Below are positions 1 through 7,222 of a stretch of DNA of 8,437 nt, piece after piece; positions within the stretch are counted from its first letter, which is position 1, and each line of letters begins with the position of its first letter. The translations under genes were made by a program, and so were the position numbers. A model generated the notes under the pieces. It searched no databases. It had not been told where the DNA came from and saw only the letters and a list, made by a program, of their open reading frames with translations. Origin of the DNA: an uncultured Micrococcaceae bacterium (GTDB taxonomy: Bacteria; Actinomycetota; Actinomycetes; Actinomycetales; Micrococcaceae); NCBI GenBank assembly GCA_937896705.1, contig CALBOC010000110.1, positions 1 through 8,437 on the forward strand. The letters run 5' to 3'.

Positions 1-71
1 GGGGCCACAGTCACGTCCGGCCCATGTCAAACCGCGCACGCACAGCAGCGACCGCTCGCTACACAGGTAAT

Positions 72-1442
72 TTAGTCTGCATCAGTCGGGTCAGACTGAG
101 GTGGGGGATCACTTTGGTCCCGATCGGACTCATCACCTTCGAGCGGAGGGTGGGAGCCCGGTGGTTTGCCGTTAACGATCGGTGGTGTAGCGACGAAGTA
201 GGAATGCCCGGTTGGCGTGGTGACTTCAAGGCCGGCTTGTCGGGCGGTGTGCCGCCACCCGTTATTTTCTTTGATCTGGTTACAGTTTGCACACAAACCG
301 GAAGCATTCTCGTAGCTGGTTTCGCCACCTTCGCGAACTGGTTCGGTGTGGTCGGTGTCCCGAATGGGCGCGTCACACCATGGCGTGCGGCATACGTCGT
401 CACGCAGCATGATCATCCGTCGGATTCCAGCGGGGAAATTGCGGGCGCGGGATTCCATCGCCACGAGTTGTTGGGTTTCTGGCCGGGTAAAGACGCGGCG
501 GAGGAAGACTTGTACGTCTGGGTTTGCCAGCCAATGCTTTGCGTTGGGTGCCGGGATCGGGCCGTGGCCGATGAGCCAGGCCGGCGTCTCGTCGTGACCA
601 AATAGCGTCGCATCCGTCATGACCACCTGGACCTCTGCTGGCACAGCGGGCGCAGTGGTTTGGCCAGTCACTCGCTGCACGAGCATATCGGCCATGATTT
701 GGTCTCGGGTGCGCGGCTGATCAGTAGGGTCAGACGGGTCAGCGGTCTCGCCGGTGCCGACCATCGTTGAGGCGTCTCGACGAAGGCTCGCGTACATGGC
801 CACGGCTTGGGGCATCTGCACCAATGCGGTCAGATAGGCCATATTATCCGGCGCCGGGCGGACCGAGACGCGACGTTCGGAGGCGGCTTTCGCAAGGTGT
901 TTGACGGCGCCGATCTGATCTAAGTGCTGAGCGTGGGCCCGAACTGCGCCGGCTAACTGGCGCGGCCCCAGACTGCCCAACCGCTCGGCAATCAGCGCAT
1001 CGACCTGCTGGCGATGCGCTGAGGACAGCCACGAGGTTTCTTTCGCGACCACGTGGGCGTGCTCTTCACTGATCTTCCCTTCAGTCAAAGCACGCCGGGT
1101 CTGGGAGAGGTCGGTGAATAACGCATGGGCCAGGTTCAGACATCGATTGCCGCGCACCGGGGATTCCCCGCGCGCTAACCCCACTTCAGCGCCGAGACCT
1201 TTGCCCCATTTATCCTTCTTGACCCCTCGGACGGCTTCTTCATTGTGGCGCAGTTGCTCTAAGGTCGCGGTTGCGTGCGCCTGGGCTGCGGCACATGCCG
1301 CCTTGAGCCGCTCGAGTTCTCGAATCCGGTCGATGGCGTCGGTCTGGGTGGTGACCCCATCGAGTGTTGCGATGGCATCGCGAAACTCGGCGATCTGGGT
1401 GACCGCCGGGTCAAGTTCTGCAACTGCTGCAACATGTGTCAT
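72..1442 (-). CDS. DUF222 / HNH endonuclease (13E12-repeat family)
   Basis: A predicted 456-residue intracellular nuclease. An N-terminal helical DUF222 region (about residues 15-320) precedes a C-terminal HNH nuclease domain (about 340-398). In the HNH part I see the zinc-type cysteine pairs C351/C356 and C384/C387, the catalytic motif DH at 364-365 after R361, N379, and C387-N388 leading to K391 and GW at 395-396. This is the usual layout of the family, so the nuclease looks intact. The tail after about 430 is acidic, proline-rich and probably disordered. These proteins are abundant and multicopy in actinobacteria and their role is not settled; homing or mobile-element-like behaviour has been suggested. 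I chose the ATG at 1442 because the family usually begins shortly before a helix like that at residues 12-28. The frame stays open to a GTG at 1625, but that extension would translate the inverted repeat and lacks family character. The Shine-Dalgarno signal is poor: GAGG lies only 1 nt from the ATG. It is transcribed divergently from the DUF4434 gene. Confidence 0.88.
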   Translation of the reverse strand: MTHVAAVAELDPAVTQIAEFRDAIATLDGVTTQTDAIDRIRELERLKAACAAAQAHATATLEQLRHNEEAVRGVKKDKWGKGLGAEVGLARGESPVRGNRCLNLAHALFTDLSQTRRALTEGKISEEHAHVVAKETSWLSSAHRQQVDALIAERLGSLGPRQLAGAVRAHAQHLDQIGAVKHLAKAASERRVSVRPAPDNMAYLTALVQMPQAVAMYASLRRDASTMVGTGETADPSDPTDQPRTRDQIMADMLVQRVTGQTTAPAVPAEVQVVMTDATLFGHDETPAWLIGHGPIPAPNAKHWLANPDVQVFLRRVFTRPETQQLVAMESRARNFPAGIRRMIMLRDDVCRTPWCDAPIRDTDHTEPVREGGETSYENASGLCANCNQIKENNGWRHTARQAGLEVTTPTGHSYFVATPPIVNGKPPGSHPPLEGDESDRDQSDPPPQSDPTDAD

Positions 1443-1493
1443 ACCTCGATGGTAGGTAGCACGCTGCGGCACCGGACCAGTGGAGAGACCGTA

Positions 1494-1526
1494 GTGGATA
1501 ACCACGCGGGAGGCACAGTTATCCAC
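1494..1526. repeat. Perfect 9-bp inverted repeat with DnaA-box-like arms
   Basis: GTGGATAAC (1494-1502) and GTTATCCAC (1518-1526) are perfect reverse complements separated by 15 bp. The right arm extended by one base reads TTATCCACA (1519-1527), an exact match to the bacterial DnaA-box consensus. The left arm on the minus strand reads TTATCCACT, one mismatch. The element lies about 50 bp upstream of the endonuclease start and 125 bp upstream of the divergent DUF4434 start. It could be an operator, a pair of DnaA boxes, or a target or conserved leader of the endonuclease gene family. The sequence alone does not decide between these. Confidence 0.6.
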
Positions 1527-1604
1527 AGATTTCAGCACCACACGGTTGACAACCGCGATGACGGAAGTGCCCGGCACCACACCGCTCGAGAAGTCATCGG
1601 GAGA

Positions 1605-1610
1605 TAAGAT
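1605..1610 (+). promoter_or_regulatory. Possible -10 element for the DUF4434 gene
   Basis: TAAGAT sits 41 nt before the TTG start at 1652 and matches four of six positions of the -10 consensus. No acceptable -35 lies 16-18 bp upstream. A perfect TTGACA at 1546-1551 is too far away to pair with it and has no -10 of its own at normal spacing. A weak call. Confidence 0.2.
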
Positions 1611-1651
1611 CGTGGAGGTACCCACGCTACGGCCCGCAGATCGGAGTTTTC

Positions 1652-2914
1652 TTGCGCACTACCGATAACCCCTCCGACGCGCGCTCGCAAACACGACGCA
1701 GGCGACGCATCCTCGCGAGCATAGTGATTACCGTCGTGCTTGTTGCCCTGGTGTGGACGGTCTGGGCGTGGCAGAACCCATCGGACCCTGAAAGCACGAA
1801 ACAACAACCGGCCCCGCCGACCGCAACAATCGAACCCGAACCGGAGCCGGTTTGCCGGGCAGAGGGGGAGTTCGTGGCCGGATTTATGTCCCCACAAGCC
1901 GACGACGCAGCAACGGCCGCGCTGCTGGACCAAATGCAAACCGACGCGGTGACCTTCGGCGGTCGGATCGAGCCCATCGAAGCCGACCATTACCCGGACC
2001 AGGTAGCCGAGGCCATCGGGGACCGGCAAGCCTATGAATACACCGTGACGATGAACTGGCAGGACATCGACCTGCCCGACACTGACCAGCGTATCCAAGT
2101 CGACGACACCGAATACGGGCTCATCCAGGCGACCGACGACGCAGTCGTGATCACCGAATCACCCAACGGCGCCGATGTGTTCCACTCATTGACCCGGGCC
2201 ACTTCCCAACGCGAGACCCAGGCGTATATTGGGCTGCCGGTCCCACAAATGCGCACCTCGGGCGAAACCTGGCTACCCGATAATAGCTACGCAGAGGTGA
2301 TCGATGCGTTCAACACGAAATTCGTCGACGCTTATCAGCAGCGCGGAGCAGATGGCTTCTATTTAGCCATGGAAATGCCCCTGACCGATGCCGACCACTG
2401 GAACCCGGTCACGGATTACTACGCGCGCCAAACCGAGCTGATTGACGGCATCGACCCGGGCGCCACCGTACTGATCTCTCCGTATCTTGAAGGCCGTGAA
2501 GACCGTGAAACTATCACCCCCGAGACCGCAGCCGCCGGCTACCAAAAGCTGCTCGACCTGCACAACGGCACGCACATTCTGGTTTCACCCCAAGATGGCG
2601 TGGGAGTCGGAACGACGGCGTTGGAGGCCGACGAGTCACCGGATCATGTGGTCACCGTCGAAGACTATTTCGCCGTCCTCCACGAGACCAACTCGGAGCG
2701 GCTCTACGTCACGATCGAGGCGATGCACCCCGGCGGGGGCAGTCCCGAGTCCCGCGAACCCACGACCCGCGACCGCGTCGAAGACCAACTGGACGCGACC
2801 GCACCATATGTTCAAGGCGCGATCGGTTTTCAATGGTCTGGACCCAATGCGATGACCGAACTTGATCACATCGGCGACGGAGCCTGCGCGGCCGGCCCCG
2901 CTGAGCTGTCATAA
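1652..2914 (+). CDS. Membrane-anchored DUF4434 protein (glycosidase-like TIM barrel)
   Basis: A 420-residue protein with a short cytoplasmic tail rich in arginine (R15-R19), one transmembrane helix (about 20-40), a Pro/Glu linker (52-67) and an extracellular domain (about 70-412). I recognise the domain as DUF4434 from the segment around GFYLAMEMP (235-243), the YYARQTELID stretch (256-265), SPYLEGR (276-282) and TIEAMHPGG (354-362). This family is predicted to fold as a TIM barrel related to glycoside hydrolases. E241 and E356 follow predicted strands and are candidate catalytic acids. C68 and C412 could form a disulfide closing the barrel. The substrate is unknown; a cell-surface or host glycan is plausible but inferred. 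The start is TTG at 1652, chosen because GGAG (1643-1646) lies 5 nt upstream and no later start keeps the anchor helix. It appears to be a single-gene unit, with 172 bp before the next gene. Confidence 0.78.
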   Translation: MRTTDNPSDARSQTRRRRRILASIVITVVLVALVWTVWAWQNPSDPESTKQQPAPPTATIEPEPEPVCRAEGEFVAGFMSPQADDAATAALLDQMQTDAVTFGGRIEPIEADHYPDQVAEAIGDRQAYEYTVTMNWQDIDLPDTDQRIQVDDTEYGLIQATDDAVVITESPNGADVFHSLTRATSQRETQAYIGLPVPQMRTSGETWLPDNSYAEVIDAFNTKFVDAYQQRGADGFYLAMEMPLTDADHWNPVTDYYARQTELIDGIDPGATVLISPYLEGREDRETITPETAAAGYQKLLDLHNGTHILVSPQDGVGVGTTALEADESPDHVVTVEDYFAVLHETNSERLYVTIEAMHPGGGSPESREPTTRDRVEDQLDATAPYVQGAIGFQWSGPNAMTELDHIGDGACAAGPAELS

Positions 2915-3024
2915 CTGTTTAGAGCACGTAATTCCCGATGAGTTGAACTAATGCCCGAATATCGACGTTCCCTTTGAACTCGAAGCACACGGTGCCCATG
3001 CTACGGCAGCAACGAGACCAACGG

Positions 3025-3054
3025 TTGCCAATTGGCTCGGCCACAGCACACAAT
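3025..3054 (+). promoter_or_regulatory. Candidate promoter of the TRIC channel gene
   Basis: TTGCCA (3025-3030, five of six to the -35 consensus) is followed after 18 bp by CACAAT (3049-3054, four of six to the -10). Transcription would begin near 3061, about 25 nt before the ATG at 3087. The rest of the 172-bp gap after the DUF4434 gene shows no convincing terminator or other gene. Confidence 0.4.
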
Positions 3055-3086
3055 AGCCTGATGCAATTTACCCGAGGAGACGGCCG

Positions 3087-3743
3087 ATGGAAGTTGAGAC
3101 GTTTACACTCATTCTCGATCTGATGGGCACCTTCGCGTTTGCCCTCAACGGCGGGCTGACTGCAGTCCGGGCCGCACGAGTCGACCTCGTCGGGGTGATT
3201 ACCTTGGGTATGATCACCGCGATGGGCGGCGGCATCCTGCGCGACATCATGCTCAACGTCCAACCGGCCACCTTCCAGGACTGGCGATACCTGGCCGTGG
3301 CCGCAGCCGGTGCGTTCATCGCGTTTGCGTTCTCGTGGATACTGCAACGCATGGCTATTCCAATAGAAATCCTCGATGCGATCGGACTGAGCGTGTTTGC
3401 GGTCGCCGGTGCGATCAAAGCGATGAACTTCGATTTCGGGCCTGTCCAAGCGATGATTCTAGGAACGGTTACCGCCGTGGGCGGTGGGACCATCCGAGAC
3501 GTGCTCATTCTCCGGGTGCCGTCGGTGTTGAGCGAGGGCCTTTATGCGATCCCGGCCTTCATCGGCGCGGGTATTACCGTGCTAGCCATCGAGCTCGAAC
3601 TTTATGGCATGGCCGCAGCCGTGATCGCCGCCGTGGTGTGCTGGCTGATCCGAGTGATCGGGGTGTATTTCAAACTCAACGCACCGCGCCCGCCGCGAAT
3701 CGAACCCGACAGCGTGGCAAACTCGCCTCGACCCTCCGATTAA
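3087..3743 (+). CDS. TRIC family cation channel (UPF0126)
   Basis: A 218-residue, seven-helix membrane protein of the prokaryotic trimeric intracellular cation channel family, formerly UPF0126/YadS-type. It probably forms a homotrimer with one potassium-conducting pore per subunit in the cytoplasmic membrane. It shows the family's internal pseudo-repeat: DLMGTFAFALNG (11-22) then GGGILRD (47-53) in the first half, and DAIGLSVFAVAG (97-108) then GGGTIRD (132-138) in the second. The glycine-rich motifs break the pore-lining helices in known structures. A hydrophobic seventh helix (about 173-194) is followed by a short Pro/Arg-rich cytoplasmic tail. The start is well supported: GAGGAG at 3074-3079 lies 7 nt before ATG. 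The ABC ATPase gene follows after 23-41 nt, depending on its start, so read-through is possible. The physiological role of bacterial TRIC proteins is poorly known. Confidence 0.93.
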   Translation: MEVETFTLILDLMGTFAFALNGGLTAVRAARVDLVGVITLGMITAMGGGILRDIMLNVQPATFQDWRYLAVAAAGAFIAFAFSWILQRMAIPIEILDAIGLSVFAVAGAIKAMNFDFGPVQAMILGTVTAVGGGTIRDVLILRVPSVLSEGLYAIPAFIGAGITVLAIELELYGMAAAVIAAVVCWLIRVIGVYFKLNAPRPPRIEPDSVANSPRPSD

Positions 3744-3749
3744 ACCCCC

Positions 3750-3778
3750 GTGTCAGAAGGCGGCTGGTGTACGATAAT
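3750..3778 (+). promoter_or_regulatory. Candidate promoter for a leaderless ABC ATPase transcript
   Basis: GTGTCA (3750-3755, four of six to TTGACA) and GATAAT (3773-3778, five of six to TATAAT) are separated by exactly 17 bp. The predicted transcription start, 7 nt after the -10, falls on the G of the in-frame GTG at 3785. This is the arrangement of leaderless actinobacterial genes. The same stretch contains AGAAGG (3755-3760), a Shine-Dalgarno-like site 6 nt before another in-frame GTG at 3767. Confidence 0.5.
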
Positions 3779-3784
3779 GGCATT

Positions 3785-4666
3785 GTGATCAGACTCAATA
3801 ACGTAACCAAATCCTTTGGCGACCACCAGGTGCTGACCGATATGAGTTTCGCCATCAAACCCGGCATGATGACGGGATTTGTTGGCGGCAACGGGGCCGG
3901 TAAAACCACCGCGATGCGCATCATCATCGGCGTGCTGAACCAAGACGCCGGGACCATCACGGTCGACGGCGATCCGATCACCGCGGGCTACCGGGCCCAC
4001 ATCGGTTACATGCCCGAAGAACGCGGGCTGTACCCGAAAATGAAGGTGCTGGACCAACTGGTCTACCTGGCCCAACTCCACGGCAAGTCTGCCGCGCACG
4101 CCAAGCGCCGCGGCATGGAACTGCTCGAACGACTCAACCTTGATGCCCGAGCCAACGACAAACTCGAAGAGCTCTCGTTGGGGAACCAGCAGCGCGCCCA
4201 AATCGCGGCCGCCATGGTCCACGACCCGGTCGCACTGATTCTTGATGAGCCCTTCTCCGGGCTGGACCCGCTGGCCGTGGAAACCACCGTCGAAGTGCTC
4301 CGCGATGCTGCCACCGCCGGTGCGCCCGTACTGTTTTCCTCCCACCAACTTGACCTGGTCGAACGGCTCTGCGACGAGCTGGTCATTATTGCCGACGGAC
4401 AGGTCCGCGCGGCCGGAACCCGCGACGAAATCCTGCACGCGACCGCCCAGCCCGAATGGGAACTGCGCACCACCGCCGACACCTCCTGGATCGATGACAC
4501 CGGGGTGCCCATCGTCCGTCACCAACCCGGCCAGGTGCGTTTTCTTGCCGACGACGCCGCAACGGCCAATAGGATTCTGACCGAAGCCAGTCAGCGCGGC
4601 GTCATTGAACACTTCGGTAAAGTCAGCCAGTCGCTGCACGAGATCTTCAAGGAGACCATCCGATGA
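3785..4666 (+). CDS. ABC exporter ATP-binding protein (NatA-like, DUF4162 tail)
   Basis: The ATPase of an ABC-2 type exporter, acting with the next gene. From the 3785 start it has 293 residues. Walker A is GGNGAGKTT (34-42). The Q-loop region is YMPEERGLY (75-83), with Glu where most ABC ATPases have Gln. The signature is LSLGNQQ (130-136), Walker B is ALILDEP (150-156), and the switch His is H187 in SSHQ. The PEERGLYPKM and LSxGNQQ forms, together with the C-terminal domain ending SLHEIFKE (283-290), mark the NatA/DUF4162 subfamily. Start: GTG 3785 gives a family-like N-terminus (MIRLNNVTKSF) and fits a leaderless promoter. GTG 3767 would add six residues and has AGAAGG at 6 nt. Both may be used. 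The frame is open upstream to 3335, but that part lies opposite in frame to the channel gene and is not coding. The substrate is unknown; sodium, drugs and peptides are all known in relatives. Confidence 0.93.
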   Translation: MIRLNNVTKSFGDHQVLTDMSFAIKPGMMTGFVGGNGAGKTTAMRIIIGVLNQDAGTITVDGDPITAGYRAHIGYMPEERGLYPKMKVLDQLVYLAQLHGKSAAHAKRRGMELLERLNLDARANDKLEELSLGNQQRAQIAAAMVHDPVALILDEPFSGLDPLAVETTVEVLRDAATAGAPVLFSSHQLDLVERLCDELVIIADGQVRAAGTRDEILHATAQPEWELRTTADTSWIDDTGVPIVRHQPGQVRFLADDAATANRILTEASQRGVIEHFGKVSQSLHEIFKETIR

Positions 4667-5766
4667 GCACCCAAACGCTGCAACGCACCCCGTTCACCAC
4701 CGCCGTCTGGGTCATAGCCAAACGCGAGATCACCACCCGACTGACCTCCAAAAGCTTCGTCGTCCCGACGCTGATCGTGCTGGCATTCATCTTGATCGGT
4801 GCGGTTCTGGGACCCAGAGTTACCGATATGTTCTCGTCAACCGATCAGGTGGCCGTGACCGACCAAACCCGGCCGGTCATCTCAGCCCTGGGGGAGGGGT
4901 ACGCCCCCGAAGTCATGGGTGATGCCGCAGCGGCACGTGACGCAGTAGCCGACGGTGAGGTCGATTATGCAGTAGTGCCGAGTGCTGAGAACCCCACGGG
5001 TCTGCTGATCATTGCTGAACGGGATGTTCCGACGGGTGTGATGAACATGCTCTCGGTCATGCCAGACGTCCAGTTGCTTGATGCCGATGCCCCAGACCCA
5101 ATGCTGGTCTATTTAATCGGGCTGGGTTTTGGTCTGGTGTTCTTCTTCTCCGCCCTGACCTTCGGGCTAACCATCGCCCAGTCAGTGGTCGAAGAAAAAC
5201 AATCCCGTATCGTCGAAATCCTGCTGGCCACGGTGCCGGCGCGTGCCATTTTAGCTGGCAAAGTGCTCGGCTGCTCGCTGCTGGCCTTCACCCAGGTCGC
5301 GCTCTATGCCGCAGCCGGTCTCCTGGGTCTTGCGATCAACGGTGACGAACTGAACCTCGACGGACTGGGCGCCCCGATCCTTTGGTTCGTGGTCCTGTTC
5401 ATCTTTGCTTTCATCTCCCTGGCCGCCCTCTACGGCGCCGCAGCCTCGCTGGTCTCCCGCCAAGAAGACCTCTCGGCGGCGTCCAGCCCGATCATGATGT
5501 TGATCATGATCCCGTACTTCTTGATTATCATGTTCTCCAACAATGAGGCCGTACTGGCCGTGATGAGCTACATTCCGTTCTCGGCACCCGTAGCGGTACC
5601 CCTGCGGGTCTACCTCGACAGCGCAGCACCCTGGGAGAATTTCGTATCGTTGGGCATTCTGATTGTCACCGCGATCCTGTGCATCCAGTTAGCCTCGGCA
5701 ATCTATGAGCGCTCGGTGCTGAAAATGGGTGCCGCAGTCAAATGGTCGCAGGCTTTGAAACGATAA
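4663..5766 (+). CDS. ABC-2 type exporter permease (NatB-like)
   Basis: A 367-residue membrane subunit partnering the preceding ATPase. Its ATG overlaps the ATPase stop as ATGA (4663-4666), and AAGGAG (4649-4654) lies 8 nt upstream, so translation is coupled. The layout is typical of the family: a cytoplasmic N-terminus with AKREITTRLTSKSF (19-32), a first helix (33-50), a large extracellular domain (about 51-145), then about five helices (147-170, 201-226, 238-262, 274-293, 327-347). The cytoplasmic coupling motif EEKQSRIVEILLATV (177-191) is strongly conserved among NatB/YhaP-like permeases. Length and motifs indicate an intact protein. The exported substrate cannot be read from the sequence. 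No clear terminator follows within the 80 bp before the next gene. Confidence 0.92.
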   Translation: MSTQTLQRTPFTTAVWVIAKREITTRLTSKSFVVPTLIVLAFILIGAVLGPRVTDMFSSTDQVAVTDQTRPVISALGEGYAPEVMGDAAAARDAVADGEVDYAVVPSAENPTGLLIIAERDVPTGVMNMLSVMPDVQLLDADAPDPMLVYLIGLGFGLVFFFSALTFGLTIAQSVVEEKQSRIVEILLATVPARAILAGKVLGCSLLAFTQVALYAAAGLLGLAINGDELNLDGLGAPILWFVVLFIFAFISLAALYGAAASLVSRQEDLSAASSPIMMLIMIPYFLIIMFSNNEAVLAVMSYIPFSAPVAVPLRVYLDSAAPWENFVSLGILIVTAILCIQLASAIYERSVLKMGAAVKWSQALKR

Positions 5767-5846
5767 GACCGTTTCCGCTACCGCAGACTTGGCCTAATAC
5801 GCTTTAGTAATCATCCTCATCCCACGCACACCAGGAGACGTACGTT

Positions 5847-6551
5847 ATGGCAGGGAAACGCAACGCGGGGCTTGCACTATTAGGCATCCTCGCACTCACC
5901 GCTTGCGGGACCACAGAGGGCCAAGCCCCCGAGGGCGCCGATGAACAGAGCCAACTAGCCCAAGACGACTCGGCACCCGATGCTGCGGAATCGGACAGTG
6001 CTGCAGATCAGGAGCCAACCGACGTTACACGTCAGATGGATGACGCCCTGCAGACCATTACGTATCCGATGCAAGGACACGAAGGCGAAATCACCATGGG
6101 GATCTTCGCTCCGGAAGTCCAAGGCGAAACGATGCTGGTGTCGATGCTATTTGAGCCAGAGTTCGATGACGAAGAGACCGAGGGCGTCCAGTTCCGGAAG
6201 CTGCACGGCGAGCCGGCGAAAAATGTGCTCATGCCGGTGGTCAGTGATCGCGAGAACTTCAAGGCCTATCACGTGCCCCGCGAAACAACGAACGAGTTCG
6301 TACAAGGCGGCGGGTGGACCGGCGGCAGTTTTGGGGCCGGGACCTGGGCCTCGACAATTGGTGATGTCGAGGTTCGCTCCGGTGAACAGTATGTGCACTG
6401 GGCGTATTTCCCCGCACCTGAAGACGATATCGACACCGTCGATATTGCTGTCATTCCTGGGGTACAAGAATTTCGCAACATAGAGATCGACTGGGGATCG
6501 ACTCAATCTGGTTCGGCAGCACCAGAGGACGCCACCGAGGACGATGCCTAA
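5847..6551 (+). CDS. Putative lipoprotein, unknown function, paired with OmpA-domain gene
   Basis: A 234-residue exported protein. The N-terminus is a lipoprotein signal: charged MAGKRN, a hydrophobic stretch (8-17) and a lipobox LTAC with the lipidated cysteine at C20. An acidic, low-complexity linker (about 21-60) leads to a folded region (about 62-218) that looks mainly beta, followed by an acidic tail. I do not recognise the folded domain. It contains a Gly-rich stretch (154-166, GGGWTGGSFGAGT) and a segment YVHWAYFPAPEDD. AGGAG (5833-5837) lies 9 nt before the ATG. The gene overlaps the OmpA-domain gene by 8 nt, so the products probably act together on the outer face of the membrane or in the cell wall. 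The 80 bp upstream holds AT-rich stretches (TAATAC at 5795, TAGTAA at 5805) but no promoter I can defend. Confidence 0.75.
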   Translation: MAGKRNAGLALLGILALTACGTTEGQAPEGADEQSQLAQDDSAPDAAESDSAADQEPTDVTRQMDDALQTITYPMQGHEGEITMGIFAPEVQGETMLVSMLFEPEFDDEETEGVQFRKLHGEPAKNVLMPVVSDRENFKAYHVPRETTNEFVQGGGWTGGSFGAGTWASTIGDVEVRSGEQYVHWAYFPAPEDDIDTVDIAVIPGVQEFRNIEIDWGSTQSGSAAPEDATEDDA

Positions 6552-7149
6552 GATGAAACGGTTTCGTCCCTACGGCATGCTGGCCACAGGACTGTTCGGA
6601 GTCCTGGTATTTCCCGGCTCCGTCATGACGACTGCCATGCCCCAGAGTCCCGAGCCCCCGCAGCAAGAAGAGCTACCAGAGCTCGCCCAAGACAATTGGG
6701 ACAGCGCTGTGTTTGCAACCGATTCAGAGCGGGCCATTATGCGTTACGACTTAGATCGGTTTATCGTGAAGCTGGGCGACCAACAGGCCGAAGACGATGA
6801 CGTGATCGTGCTGGAGGCAGACATTTTATTCGAGCCCAACAGCTGGGAACTACCGGATACTGCCGCAGCGAAGCTCGAAGAGATCGTAGATGAAGTGCCC
6901 GACGGGTCCACCCTCTCCATCACTGGTCATACCGACTCGCGACCGGTCCCAGAAACACATGACTTCGACAATCAAGAGCTATCGCAAGAACGCGCCCAAG
7001 CGGTAGCTGAAGCACTGGAGGACCAGCGAGCCGACTTGGACATTTCTGCCGAAGGCCTGGGCGATGCAGAACCGGCAGTGGCCGAAGATCCTGACGTTCC
7101 GGGGACGTATGCTGCCAACCGGCGGGTTGAGATCCGCTACGGTACCTAA
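6544..7149 (+). CDS. Secreted OmpA-family peptidoglycan-binding protein
   Basis: A 201-residue protein with a Sec-type N-terminus (KRFRPY then a hydrophobic stretch at 11-24; possible cleavage near TTA at 29-31), an acidic linker and a complete OmpA-like C-terminal domain (about 87-199). Recognisable elements are ADILFEPNSWEL (92-103), ITGHTDSR (126-133), NQELSQERAQAV (143-154), GLGDAEPAV (171-179) and NRRVEI (192-197). In OmpA/Pal/MotB domains the Asp of GHTD (D131) and the Arg of LSxxRA (R150) contact the peptidoglycan stem peptide. The loop between them has the longer MotB-like form. With no outer membrane expected, it probably sits in the cell wall. The start overlaps the preceding lipoprotein gene by 8 nt. 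The ATG at 6544 has GAGG only 3 nt upstream, while the ATG at 6553 has the same GAGG at 12 nt. Either start is possible and translation probably depends on coupling. Confidence 0.85.
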   Translation: MPKMKRFRPYGMLATGLFGVLVFPGSVMTTAMPQSPEPPQQEELPELAQDNWDSAVFATDSERAIMRYDLDRFIVKLGDQQAEDDDVIVLEADILFEPNSWELPDTAAAKLEEIVDEVPDGSTLSITGHTDSRPVPETHDFDNQELSQERAQAVAEALEDQRADLDISAEGLGDAEPAVAEDPDVPGTYAANRRVEIRYGT

Positions 7150-7222
7150 CGATCTCAGACAGCGCGCAAATGACCATCGACGCTACTCTGCGCCTGGTGG
7201 GCTAGTAGTAGTACGTCCCAGC

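Noticed and set aside
47..60. Small hairpin (AGCGA, CCGC, TCGCT) just after the endonuclease stop as a terminator
   Set aside because: The stem is only 5 bp and there is no T run on the minus-strand side. Such stems are frequent by chance in GC-rich DNA.
24..605. A 193-codon plus-strand frame opposite the 3' end of the endonuclease gene
   Set aside because: It mirrors a well-supported HNH domain on the minus strand and has no family features. Long antisense frames are common in high-GC DNA.
1443..1625. N-terminal extension of the endonuclease to the GTG at 1625
   Set aside because: It would translate the inverted repeat and most of the divergent promoter region, and adds a segment unlike the start of DUF222 proteins.
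3335..3766. N-terminal extension of the ABC ATPase frame over the TRIC gene
   Set aside because: The extension is a low-complexity Arg/Asp-rich shadow of the channel gene in another frame. The ABC domain begins normally after 3785.
4007..4033. Glutamate in place of the usual Q-loop glutamine in the ABC ATPase, as a sign of inactivation
   Set aside because: The PEERGLYPKM form is typical of the NatA/DUF4162 subfamily, and Walker A, Walker B and the switch His are intact.
3740..4639. A 299-codon minus-strand frame opposite the ABC ATPase gene
   Set aside because: The plus strand encodes all ABC motifs across this span. The antisense product is Gly/Val/Asp/His-rich with no recognisable domain.
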